NCBI GenBank assembly: GCA_018825925.1
Contig: JAHKAT010000284.1
Location: 1 to 14,018 of the forward strand
DNA length: 14,018 nt
DNA from: Bacteroidota bacterium
GTDB lineage: Bacteria > Bacteroidota > Bacteroidia > Flavobacteriales_D > Crocinitomicaceae
Direction of reading: 5' to 3'
This document shows positions 1 through 6,993 of this stretch, piece by piece. The notes beneath the pieces were generated by a model. It ran no database searches and was not told where the DNA came from. It worked only from the letters and a program-made list of their open reading frames with translations. Positions within the stretch are counted from its first letter, which is position 1; each line of letters starts with the position of its first letter. The translations under genes and the position numbers were made by a program.

Positions 1-2
1 AC

Positions 3-1004
3 TCTAAAGATGCCGTTACGCTTAAAAAATGGAAAATTCAAGCTGAGGAACTTCGTAAAATGTCGCACCAATACAAAAGAAATTTCGGTAAAGATGAGCG
101 AGACCAACGAAATTTATTGAGAAAAGAGGTTCAACGAATCAGAAAAGATATACGAGATTTTTGCAATCAAGTAGAAACAAGCTGGATTGAAAAGGCCCAC
201 GTGATATTGGGAACTCCAGTTGGTATTGCTGATTTAAATTTAGATTATTTTCACTTTGATCATTTGATTATTGACGAAGGATCTCAACTTTTAGAACCGC
301 TTTTTTGGGGAATTCTCCCATTCGCGAAACAAGTTGTAATTGCCGGTGACCCTTTTCAACTTCCTCCTACCCTGCTTTCACAAAATGCTCAAAAGGGGGC
401 TCTTGGTCTTTCTATTATGGAAAGAGCTTTTAAAAATAAGGTGGATCATTCATTGCTAAATATTCAATACCGAATGCCACCTGAGCTAATCCATTTTTCT
501 AACAAGGAATTTTATGACAATCAGTTAATCTCGCATATAGAAAGCTCTGAAGGTGCACTTTGCTTTTATGATACCACAGGAACAGAAGCCGAAGAACAAG
601 CCGGTGAATCAGGAAGTTTGTGCAACCCTATAGAGGTAGAATTTATCGCAAAGATTATTCAAAATTTAAATCTCCACTCAATTAGCACAACTATAATATC
701 ACCTTATTCTGCACAGGTTGACTTATTAAAATCGCAGTTTCCTGATTTTAAAATATCTACTATTGACAGTTTTCAAGGTCAGGAAAATGACGTGATTATA
801 TTTTCAACAGTCCGTTCTAATTCAGATGGAAACTTAGGATTCTTAAAAGATTATCGTAGAATGAATGTTGGGTTGACTCGGGCAAAGAAAAAAATGATCG
901 TCATAGGTGACTCAGCAACCTTGGGCTCCGATTTATTCTTTACCCGATTTATGGAGAATGTTGAACAACTGAATGGATATCATTCCTGTTATGAATTGAT
1001 ATAA
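3..1004 (+). CDS. UPF1-like superfamily 1 DNA/RNA helicase, C-terminal part (5' end outside window)
   Basis: The reading frame is open from the left edge, so the gene starts upstream. The first ATG at 60 is internal to the frame and is not an obvious start. Residue numbers here count from that ATG. Visible SF1 helicase motifs in order are a Walker B/motif II variant IIDEGSQ (70-76), motif III GDPFQLPPT (96-104), motif IV QYRM (136-139), motif V STIDSFQGQE (233-242) and motif VI MNVGLTRAKK (268-277). The Walker A motif and helicase domain 1A must lie left of the window. The QYRM, DSFQGQE and LTRAKK signatures are those of the UPF1/SMUBP2/Dna2 group, which are ATP-driven 5'-3' helicases acting on DNA or RNA in the cytoplasm. 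The specific substrate cannot be told. The C-terminus is complete, with stop TAA at 1002-1004. The family call is firm; the cellular role is open. Confidence 0.9.
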   Translation, partial: SKDAVTLKKWKIQAEELRKMSHQYKRNFGKDERDQRNLLRKEVQRIRKDIRDFCNQVETSWIEKAHVILGTPVGIADLNLDYFHFDHLIIDEGSQLLEPLFWGILPFAKQVVIAGDPFQLPPTLLSQNAQKGALGLSIMERAFKNKVDHSLLNIQYRMPPELIHFSNKEFYDNQLISHIESSEGALCFYDTTGTEAEEQAGESGSLCNPIEVEFIAKIIQNLNLHSISTTIISPYSAQVDLLKSQFPDFKISTIDSFQGQENDVIIFSTVRSNSDGNLGFLKDYRRMNVGLTRAKKKMIVIGDSATLGSDLFFTRFMENVEQLNGYHSCYELI

Positions 1005-1030
1005 ATTTAAAGAATGAAAATTTTTATTAA

Positions 1031-1038
1031 TATATTCG
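1031..1038 (+). promoter_or_regulatory. candidate -7 promoter box of the secreted-protein gene
   Basis: TATATTCG matches the Bacteroidota -7 consensus TAnnTTTG with one mismatch and lies about 30 bases before the ATG at 1070. No clear TTG element is seen at the expected -33 distance, so this is weak. The same octamer occurs at 6986-6993 in front of the acyl-CoA synthetase gene. Confidence 0.35.
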
Positions 1039-1069
1039 CGGCATAACATTCAACTTGAAAAAAAACAAA

Positions 1070-2866
1070 ATGAAATCTAATCTATTATTCCTTTGCTTCA
1101 CTCTTTTTGTGGGTAGCAGCTTTTGCCAATCGATCAACATGGAGTTTTCAACACCCAAAAAAGTTAACCCCAAGAAAGAAGGTACAGTATCACAGTTTAT
1201 CGGCGGGTCAAATGACCTCATTTTCACAATCAATAAAAATATAGGAATCCGAACAAAAGAAAAATTCACCTATTTAGTTGGTACTGACAAAAAAACACTG
1301 AAAGAAGTAATCAGAACCCCTCTGTATGGAAAAGGCACACCCCGCTCTGTTTATTTAAAAAAGGCAAAATTGGTCAAATCATATGCTAACAAAGAAGGTG
1401 TAGTTTTAATTTGGGCTTTTAAAGAATCTAAAACATCCGATGTTTATAAGGCAGAGGTATTAGATAAAAAATTAAAACCAGTAGGTAAACTGAAAGAATT
1501 ACTAAACACTGAATCAATAACAAAAAAAGACCGTAAGGCTGAAGTTATTGCGGTAGAAGCTATTCAAAGTAAATCTAATAAGGAGGATTTTAGTTTAATT
1601 TATGAAGTGTCATTTGGAGAAGGTAAAGCCATTCAAATGGGTTACGTGAAGTTCGATTCAAGAATGGATAAAGTAATGACAGGTAAGGTTGAATTACCAG
1701 TTCAACAACTTAACAAAAGAGCTCCTTCTTCATTAACAGGTTTTTATTTTTTCTCAAATGACGGTTTTATTTTTTCAAAACACTTTGTATTGGTTGACGA
1801 CGAAAAATCGAAAAAATTCTGGAAAACTGGAAAAACGAAAGTGGTACTAAACAGAATTGAGCCAGAGTCCGATCAAATTACTGAAATTAATATTGAACAC
1901 CCTAAAATGTCATTAACTGATATAAGTTTTGCTTCAAACTCTAAAAAATCAATCATTTTTGGTTTATTTAAAGATCCTGATTTATATGATGGTGCTTCTG
2001 CTAATGATGGAACATTTATGGTTTCATTTAATGAAAGAAGCAAAGAAGTTGATGATTTCAAGTTCTCTTATTTCACCAAAGAACAAATGGACGTGATTTA
2101 TCACAGAAAAGAGCTAACTGGAAGAAGTAAAAAGAAAGCCGATAAAAAAGCTGCCAAAGCGGGCGCAGAATCTGACGGTAAAATGGAAACTGTTGATGGA
2201 AGTTTAGTAATTGAGTATGCTGATCTTGATGAGAATGGTGAACTGTTTTTTGCTGCTTCATTCATGTATAATTATGTTGTTCAAGTATGTACAACTAGTT
2301 CGACTGGAGCACAGTCTTGTTACGACAAGCCTTATTGTAGTAGACAAGATATTAATGGAGTAAAATTGGATAAAGAGGGCAATATATTGTTCGCAGAAAA
2401 TATACGCAGAAGCTGTGTTTATCCAGGTTGGAACGTGTACGATGTAAACATCTTAAAGAAAGACTCTAAATACTTCGCTTTTTATGGCTCTGGAATTGTA
2501 TCGAACAAGGAAGGTGGTAGAGATAAAAAGAAAGAAAAAGAACTGAAGAAAAAAGAAAAAAAGGAAGGTCTTTCAACTATGTTCTACGCAAGCTTCGATT
2601 CTAAGGAAGCTACTGCTGAATCAAAAGTTTATGAAATTAAACAAACGAGTACCAAGAAAAAGGAAAAGAAGTCAATGAACAATTTAAATGTTGCTATTAT
2701 TGACAATGAAATATATTCCTACAACACGGTTTCGAGTTTAAGTCCTATAAAAGCACCTATCGCTTTTACATCATGTTTATTAATCTTTCCAATTTATTAT
2801 GTGGCTCTAACTCCTCGTAGTTATTTGGATTATTACGGTACTATGGTTCGAGTGACAGGAAAATAA
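1070..2866 (+). CDS. secreted lysine-rich protein of unknown function
   Basis: I do not recognise this family. The frame can be opened at a TTG at 1055, but the ATG at 1070 is preferred because it begins directly with a signal peptide (MKSNLLFLCFTLFVGSSFCQ), giving 598 residues. Cleavage is likely near SFC-Q or CQ-S; this is not a good lipobox. The mature part has three basic clusters (about residues 350-366, 481-501 and 526-536) made largely of Lys and Glu. Four cysteines at about 407, 417, 423 and 449 could form disulfides in the periplasm or on the surface. A hydrophobic stretch at about 562-580 near the C-terminus might be a membrane segment or a buried strand. No type IX secretion C-terminal domain is apparent. 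It stands alone between the helicase gene and a terminator. Export is well supported; function is unknown. Confidence 0.8.
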   Translation: MKSNLLFLCFTLFVGSSFCQSINMEFSTPKKVNPKKEGTVSQFIGGSNDLIFTINKNIGIRTKEKFTYLVGTDKKTLKEVIRTPLYGKGTPRSVYLKKAKLVKSYANKEGVVLIWAFKESKTSDVYKAEVLDKKLKPVGKLKELLNTESITKKDRKAEVIAVEAIQSKSNKEDFSLIYEVSFGEGKAIQMGYVKFDSRMDKVMTGKVELPVQQLNKRAPSSLTGFYFFSNDGFIFSKHFVLVDDEKSKKFWKTGKTKVVLNRIEPESDQITEINIEHPKMSLTDISFASNSKKSIIFGLFKDPDLYDGASANDGTFMVSFNERSKEVDDFKFSYFTKEQMDVIYHRKELTGRSKKKADKKAAKAGAESDGKMETVDGSLVIEYADLDENGELFFAASFMYNYVVQVCTTSSTGAQSCYDKPYCSRQDINGVKLDKEGNILFAENIRRSCVYPGWNVYDVNILKKDSKYFAFYGSGIVSNKEGGRDKKKEKELKKKEKKEGLSTMFYASFDSKEATAESKVYEIKQTSTKKKEKKSMNNLNVAIIDNEIYSYNTVSSLSPIKAPIAFTSCLLIFPIYYVALTPRSYLDYYGTMVRVTGK

Positions 2867-2889
2867 TAAAAACTTTAAATACTTCATTA

Positions 2890-2920
2890 CACAAAAGCCC
2901 TTTAATAAAGGGCTTTTGTG
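2890..2920 (+). terminator. intrinsic terminator hairpin after the secreted-protein gene
   Basis: A perfect 14-base-pair stem (CACAAAAGCCCTTT at 2890-2903 and its complement at 2907-2920) encloses an AAT loop. It lies 24 bases after the stop codon at 2866. The TTTT run is inside the 3' arm, and the T-rich tail beyond it is short (CTTTAAC). Confidence 0.85.
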
Positions 2921-3314
2921 CTTTAACAATCTTCTATAATCCTTCTAAATCATACCTAGAATCTATTTTATCCCCTTTTCAAAAATAACTGAAAGGACAT
3001 GGGTGCACTGGCGATTTCTAAATCAAAAAATCCGATTCAACGAACACAAACGCTATGACCTGTTGAAGCCAACAGTAGAACATTTGAGGTAGGATTAAGT
3101 TATTTGGTGCAGAAATGGATGCTTCCACAAAAGACCAAAAGGCTCGTATCAATAAATAGCCTACCAGCAACTAAATCCATGACAAAGGGTGGATTCACCT
3201 AGATGCGTCCATTTTAATCTCTGAGAGCAATCCTTTGTGTGCCAATTTTGTTGTTTTAAGAAAACTTATTGCCTAAAATTGAATTAAATAGGATTGTCTT
3301 AAAAATTTGGCAAA
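2921..3314. other. gene-free interval with broken frames and inverted repeats
   Basis: About 390 bases lie between two terminators and carry no gene I can support. The longest plus-strand open stretch runs 2949-3089 without an ATG and includes the peptide NEHKRYDLLKPTVEHLR. Two further short frames follow, each cut by stops; one ends in the peptide LCANFVVLRKLIA. On the minus strand a frame with one internal stop reads IGFFDLEIASAPM. Inverted repeats include CTGTTG/CAACAG at 3060-3075, AGGCT/AGCCT at 3140-3162 and AATCCA/TGGATT at 3174-3195. An outer pairing joins 3113-3122 and 3205-3214. It could be a decayed gene, a dispersed intergenic repeat or a structured RNA. The sequence alone does not decide. 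Confidence 0.4.
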
Positions 3315-3344
3315 AAAAAATCGGAAGTAAACTTCCGATTTTTT
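3315..3344 (-). terminator. intrinsic terminator of the sigma/anti-sigma/PorP operon
   Basis: A 13-base-pair stem (AAAAAATCGGAAG at 3315-3327, complement at 3332-3344) has a 4-base loop. Read on the minus strand it is followed by a run of T (complement of the A tract 3312-3320), giving the classical GC stem plus U tail. It lies 43 bases beyond the porP-like stop codon. The plus-strand direction also has T residues after the stem, so it may work both ways. Confidence 0.88.
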
Positions 3345-3387
3345 GTGTCTGTAAAACACTAAATATTTTGCTAACTGTAATTTTTTA

Positions 3388-4344
3388 TTAGAAAGTTGGA
3401 CAGTCAATCGTTCTAAATGAAGCTGGTTTCTTTCTACAAGCAACTAAGATTGCTAAAGAAACTTCATGTGAACCACCTGACACACCATTATTCAATTTAG
3501 AAACGGTAACATCATACGAGTAACCCAATCTGAAACGATCTGTAGCCAATCCCAATGTTAGGATAAACGCATCTCTATTTCTAAAGTAAGCTCCTGTTGT
3601 AAAGTTTCCATATTTGATATACGAACCAATGTTCAACTGTTGAAATCCTTGTTGGTAAGAATATAAAACAGACGGCATGATCGTAGTTTGATTCTTGTAC
3701 TTAGAACGTCCACCTAAAGGAATATTTGCTGAAGCGTGACCAGTAAAACGCATTGGCAATTTAGATTCACCTACGATTACAGATTCATTTGGAGTGTTCA
3801 AGTGATTTGCCGCAAATCCGATATTAAAGTTTTTATTGTAAACAACAGTACCTGCAGATGCATCAAAGAAACCTTTTGAACCTCCACGTTGTACATCACC
3901 TGTTTGGTAAATAAATCCACGACGAGGGTCTATTTGATCACCGAACGTCAATTTATCCCAATCCAAATACTTTTGAGCCCATGTCGCCTTTGCACCAAAC
4001 AAAGCCGTCCATTTACGTCCCAAACGCAAGTGATACGAATAGACCAATGAACCCGTAGTGGTATTCAATACTTTAGCTTGAACATCGTTCACCAAGATAA
4101 CACCAAATCCACCGGAGATATTGTCAAAAAACTGATCGTAGGCAGCAGCGTAACTTACGTAGCTACTACTTAAGCTTGGCCATTGATTACGATAATTGAG
4201 TGCAAATCGCGGACAACCATGCGTTCCTGCTAATGCAGGGTTCAAATAAATAGGGTTGGAGTAGAATTGAGTAAATTCTAGATCTTGAGCCATGGCAGAA
4301 CCAGCGCCCCCAACCAACAGGATAGATAAAAGTAACTTTTTCAT
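3388..4344 (-). CDS. PorP/SprF family type IX secretion system outer-membrane protein
   Basis: This is a 318-residue outer-membrane barrel protein. The signal peptide MKKLLLSILLVGGAGSAMAQ ends in an AxA-type site before DLEF. Family hallmarks follow: FTQFYSNPIYLNPALAGT at about 24-41, CPRFALNYRNQWP at 44-56, DNISGGFGV at 74-82, and the end-of-barrel segment FRLGYSYDVTVSKL at 271-284. The C-terminal tail holds Cys303 and Cys315 in a CPTF ending. Known members include Porphyromonas PorP and Flavobacterium SprF. They sit in the outer membrane and serve type IX secretion or the display of particular surface proteins such as the SprB adhesin. Length and start are typical. Here it is the last gene of a sigma-factor operon, 7 bases after the fusion gene, and no large adhesin gene is adjacent. 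A role as partner or second sensor barrel is therefore inferred. Family assignment is firm. Confidence 0.92.
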   Translation of the reverse strand: MKKLLLSILLVGGAGSAMAQDLEFTQFYSNPIYLNPALAGTHGCPRFALNYRNQWPSLSSSYVSYAAAYDQFFDNISGGFGVILVNDVQAKVLNTTTGSLVYSYHLRLGRKWTALFGAKATWAQKYLDWDKLTFGDQIDPRRGFIYQTGDVQRGGSKGFFDASAGTVVYNKNFNIGFAANHLNTPNESVIVGESKLPMRFTGHASANIPLGGRSKYKNQTTIMPSVLYSYQQGFQQLNIGSYIKYGNFTTGAYFRNRDAFILTLGLATDRFRLGYSYDVTVSKLNNGVSGGSHEVSLAILVACRKKPASFRTIDCPTF

Positions 4345-4351
4345 TTTACTA

Positions 4352-6241
4352 TTACAGTTTTAGCATTCTTTGACCATTTCGGTCATTTTTAATCAAAATT
4401 CTTAAAATCGCTTGGTGAGACAAGATTTGCTTTCCGAGCAAGGCAGACGTGGTTACATCAGCATTGTAGGTCAACATAAATCTATTGGTCTTCATTCCAA
4501 TTGATCCGGCATAATCACCTATTGAAGAATACGCTCCTCCAAGTGTAAGTTTTTTATACCTGAAAATTGTGCCGGCCCAAATTTCAGATAATTTTTCGGT
4601 TTTTTGATACAATACGTACGGCGAAATTGAAATATTTTTATTTCTAGACACATAATCCGTTCCAATCGTAGTGGTTACGTGTATTGAAGAATTATTTTTT
4701 TCTCCCAAAGAAGACAAACTATAGACATTATTATAGTGTTTTGCTAAATTATCGATCTGAGCACCGACAAAAAACCATTTAGAATTGGCAAGTAATCCCA
4801 ATCCTACATCTTGATACCATAAATTATTGCTTGTCGTTTGATCTTCGGGTAAAAGAAATGTTCGTACAGCTCCTCTATCAAGTTCTACATTATCACCATA
4901 ACTAAGGTTGTTTCTGGTCAAAGACTTATTTCCTATTTTCAAACGAACCGCTGGTTCCAAGACCCAATTCTTAGAAATGCCGATTTTAGGTGAATAGGTA
5001 AGTGCTACTTGCCCCAGATTATATTGTCCTTTGTCATAATAAGAATGATCCATTTGCACCCCTAAACCTCCTCTTAAGGAACGCACGTAGGTGTCAAATG
5101 AAAGAGTGCTCATGATTTGTTGATTCGTTTCACCTAACCATTGTGCTCTATTATTTGCTATAACTCGCGGACCCATTTGATCTCCAGCCGCAGCGAAATT
5201 TGCATCAAGGCTCATCATCTTAGGCGTATGGAAATACTGATCTTTAGAATTATACAGAGCTACAGGATTGTCTGTCATTCGCTCCAGTTTTCTCATAAAA
5301 CCACGAAACTGACTGCTAAATGATTTACTGGAATGGCTTGTCGTTCTGACTTCTTTAGGTTTCCCAACAAAGGCTGAAACTGATTCTTCCTCACCCACTC
5401 TTGCCACATTTTCCGCCTTTTTAAAGCCTAATGTTCCAACAAAAACCTCCCCTTTATATGGTTTAGGTAATTCTGTCTTTTTAATGTCTGTTGAGTTGTT
5501 TTCTAAGTTGTATTTAATTTGCGCCACAATTGGAGCTTCTTCTGCTTTTAATTGATCTACTGCAGTAGCCGGTATCAATTGCTTTTCCTCTTTCGATGAA
5601 TTCAATATATCTAATTTGCCTTCAGCCACCGAGTTCTCTTGAACCGGATTTAATTTCTTTTCTTGAAAAATACTTTTTGTAACCGACTCGTTTAATTTAA
5701 TCTCGTCTGTTTGTGTCTGCTGAACTTTGGAAGTACTTGTCAAAGTAGTCTCTTGTTGTTTTTCCTTTTCGAATCCATTTTTTGAATTTACTAAAGAATT
5801 AAACTCTTTTAAATTTTGGGCCGAATTATCCAGATTTTGGCTTTTTTCAATCGTTTCTAATGCCAATACTGATTTTGATTCGGATACCTCTTTGTTTAAT
5901 TGACCATATTCAATATCAAAAGTCTTAGCAACACTTTCTGGTTCACTTGAATAAGCAAACCAACCCGTGAATGTAAGCAAGGCTATCAAAGCAATAGCTG
6001 CAGTTGACACCCAAAACAAAGGGCGTTGCCAAAGTGCTTTTTGAAGCAATCGATTTACATGGGCATACTCCACTGGAGCTGATTCTAATTTCGCTTCAGA
6101 CCAAGCTAATTGTTCTTCTAAATAAGCAGGATTTTGGATAAGAAATTGATCGAGTTGATCTTGTTGATCCTCAGACAACATACCTTCAACGGACTCAAAA
6201 AGCCATTGATCGATATTTTCTACTGAGGGATTATTTTTCAT
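4352..6241 (-). CDS. dual-membrane anti-sigma factor: anti-sigma segment + TM helix + periplasmic linker + PorP/SprF-like barrel
   Basis: This 629-residue protein has four zones. Residues 1-74 are acidic and helical (DQWLFESVEGMLSEDQQDQL, then QNPAYLEEQLAWSE), like the short cytoplasmic parts of Bacteroidota anti-sigma factors. There is no HxxxCxxC zinc motif. Residues 75-97 (LFWVSTAAIALIALLTFTGW onward) form one transmembrane helix. Residues 98 to about 335 are a Gln/Glu/Lys/Ser/Thr-rich linker, probably disordered. Residues about 337-616 align with the downstream PorP/SprF protein: GPRVIANNRAQW matches CPRFALNYRNQW, SLRGGLGV matches NISGGFGV, PYVLYQ matches PSVLYS, and RFMLTYNADVTTSAL matches RFRLGYSYDVTVSKL. 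I saw no cysteine in the protein. The start overlaps the sigma stop (ATGA, 6241-6238). Inferred role: span both membranes, sense at the outer membrane and hold the sigma factor inactive. The domain order is seen; the function is inferred from context and from recalled Dma proteins. Confidence 0.85.
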   Translation of the reverse strand: MKNNPSVENIDQWLFESVEGMLSEDQQDQLDQFLIQNPAYLEEQLAWSEAKLESAPVEYAHVNRLLQKALWQRPLFWVSTAAIALIALLTFTGWFAYSSEPESVAKTFDIEYGQLNKEVSESKSVLALETIEKSQNLDNSAQNLKEFNSLVNSKNGFEKEKQQETTLTSTSKVQQTQTDEIKLNESVTKSIFQEKKLNPVQENSVAEGKLDILNSSKEEKQLIPATAVDQLKAEEAPIVAQIKYNLENNSTDIKKTELPKPYKGEVFVGTLGFKKAENVARVGEEESVSAFVGKPKEVRTTSHSSKSFSSQFRGFMRKLERMTDNPVALYNSKDQYFHTPKMMSLDANFAAAGDQMGPRVIANNRAQWLGETNQQIMSTLSFDTYVRSLRGGLGVQMDHSYYDKGQYNLGQVALTYSPKIGISKNWVLEPAVRLKIGNKSLTRNNLSYGDNVELDRGAVRTFLLPEDQTTSNNLWYQDVGLGLLANSKWFFVGAQIDNLAKHYNNVYSLSSLGEKNNSSIHVTTTIGTDYVSRNKNISISPYVLYQKTEKLSEIWAGTIFRYKKLTLGGAYSSIGDYAGSIGMKTNRFMLTYNADVTTSALLGKQILSHQAILRILIKNDRNGQRMLKL

Positions 6242-6723
6242 ACCAGAGATCTTGAATCCTTTAATTGTTTTTTAATCTTATTCCGTGCTCGGAACAAATA
6301 AACTTTGACTTGCGATTCAGATATTTCGAGAATTTTCCCTATTTCTTCGTAGGAATACCCTTCAATATCTCGCAAAAGAATGATGCTTTTTTGAAGCGGT
6401 GGTAAGATACTTACTACTCTTTCTACCACTTCTTTTGATTCGAACCCTGCTCGCTCCGCTTGAGCCACTTCAGGTAAATTGTCCGTATCGTATGTCATTC
6501 TATTGCTCCGATTTCGGTAATTGATCATGGCATGATAAGCGGTGGTAAACATCCAGCTTTTTGCCTTTTCAAATTCTACCTTTTCTCGGTTCAACCACAG
6601 TTTTTCAAATACATCTTGTACAATATCATCAGCGTCATCCCTACTTTTTAAGAACTTCAAAGCGAAGCCAAATAAAGAATGGACGTGCTCTTTCACAGTG
6701 ATATTGTATTCCCGGCGATTCAA
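6238..6723 (-). CDS. ECF-family RNA polymerase sigma factor
   Basis: This 161-residue sigma-70 family protein is of the extracytoplasmic-function type, carrying only regions 2 and 4. Region 2 spans about 10-75, with the core-binding signature DADDIVQDVFEKLW at 30-43 and the DNA-melting segment WMFTTAYHAMINYRNR at 57-72. Region 4 spans about 103-155, with LPPLQKSIILLRDIEG and the helix-turn-helix SYEEIGKILEISESQVKVYL. The start is TTG at 6723-6721. An in-frame stop lies two codons upstream, so no ATG is possible, and MNRREYNITVKEH is a normal N-terminus for Bacteroidota ECF factors. A GTG at codon 10 is the alternative start. The stop overlaps the start of the fusion gene, which implies translational coupling to its presumed anti-sigma factor. 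It directs RNA polymerase to a regulon that cannot be read here; self-activation is common in the family. Confidence 0.95.
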   Translation of the reverse strand: MNRREYNITVKEHVHSLFGFALKFLKSRDDADDIVQDVFEKLWLNREKVEFEKAKSWMFTTAYHAMINYRNRSNRMTYDTDNLPEVAQAERAGFESKEVVERVVSILPPLQKSIILLRDIEGYSYEEIGKILEISESQVKVYLFRARNKIKKQLKDSRSLV

Positions 6724-6805
6724 ATGTTACTTGCACGTTGATAGTTAAACAATCTGGTATATTTAAAAGTTACAGTTGGGTAATTTTTTTTTCAATGATT
6801 TTCCG

Positions 6806-6813
6806 CAAATATA
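6806..6813 (-). promoter_or_regulatory. -7 promoter box candidate for the sigma operon
   Basis: On the minus strand the octamer TATATTTG fits the Bacteroidota consensus TAnnTTTG exactly. It would give a leader of roughly 75 bases before the TTG start at 6723. No good TTG element is seen 17-23 bases upstream. Downstream in the leader, GTAAC occurs twice (plus-strand GTTAC at 6726-6730 and 6769-6773) with a related GTTTAAC between. These could be part of a sigma-specific promoter, but this is speculative. Confidence 0.45.
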
Positions 6814-6985
6814 ATGAACTCATTGTATTTAAGCATTGGAACTCCTTGATTATCTAAATTCTACCCAAACAATTTTATCAATTATTTTTTTTCGTAATCC
6901 TTAATAAATAGAACATTGAGATTACAAGAACTATACAGTTTACAACGAAAAACATCACATAATAGTTACATACATTTATATTCAT

Positions 6986-6993
6986 TATATTCG
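6986..6993 (+). promoter_or_regulatory. -7 promoter box candidate for the acyl-CoA synthetase gene
   Basis: TATATTCG is one mismatch from TAnnTTTG and ends 24 bases before the ATG at 7018, leaving a short leader of about 18 bases. A partial -33 candidate (GTTA at 6965-6968) has 17-base spacing. Confidence 0.4.

Noticed and set aside
1055..1069. TTG start giving five extra residues on the secreted protein
   Set aside because: The ATG at 1070 begins directly with a standard signal peptide. The extension would add only a short lysine-rich lead.
2556..2563. A AAA AAG slippery heptamer in the secreted-protein gene, possible -1 frameshift
   Set aside because: It lies in a Lys/Glu-rich purine tract where such runs are expected. 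The -1 frame stops after about 14 codons and no stimulatory hairpin was noticed.
2949..3092. Small plus-strand gene in the gene-free interval
   Set aside because: It has no ATG, only a GTG at 3003 giving 29 codons, and no initiation context. It is better described as part of an unexplained interval.
2921..3314. Integron attC site, insertion sequence or retron RNA
   Set aside because: No matching core sites, no long terminal inverted repeats or target duplication, and no transposase or reverse transcriptase gene nearby.
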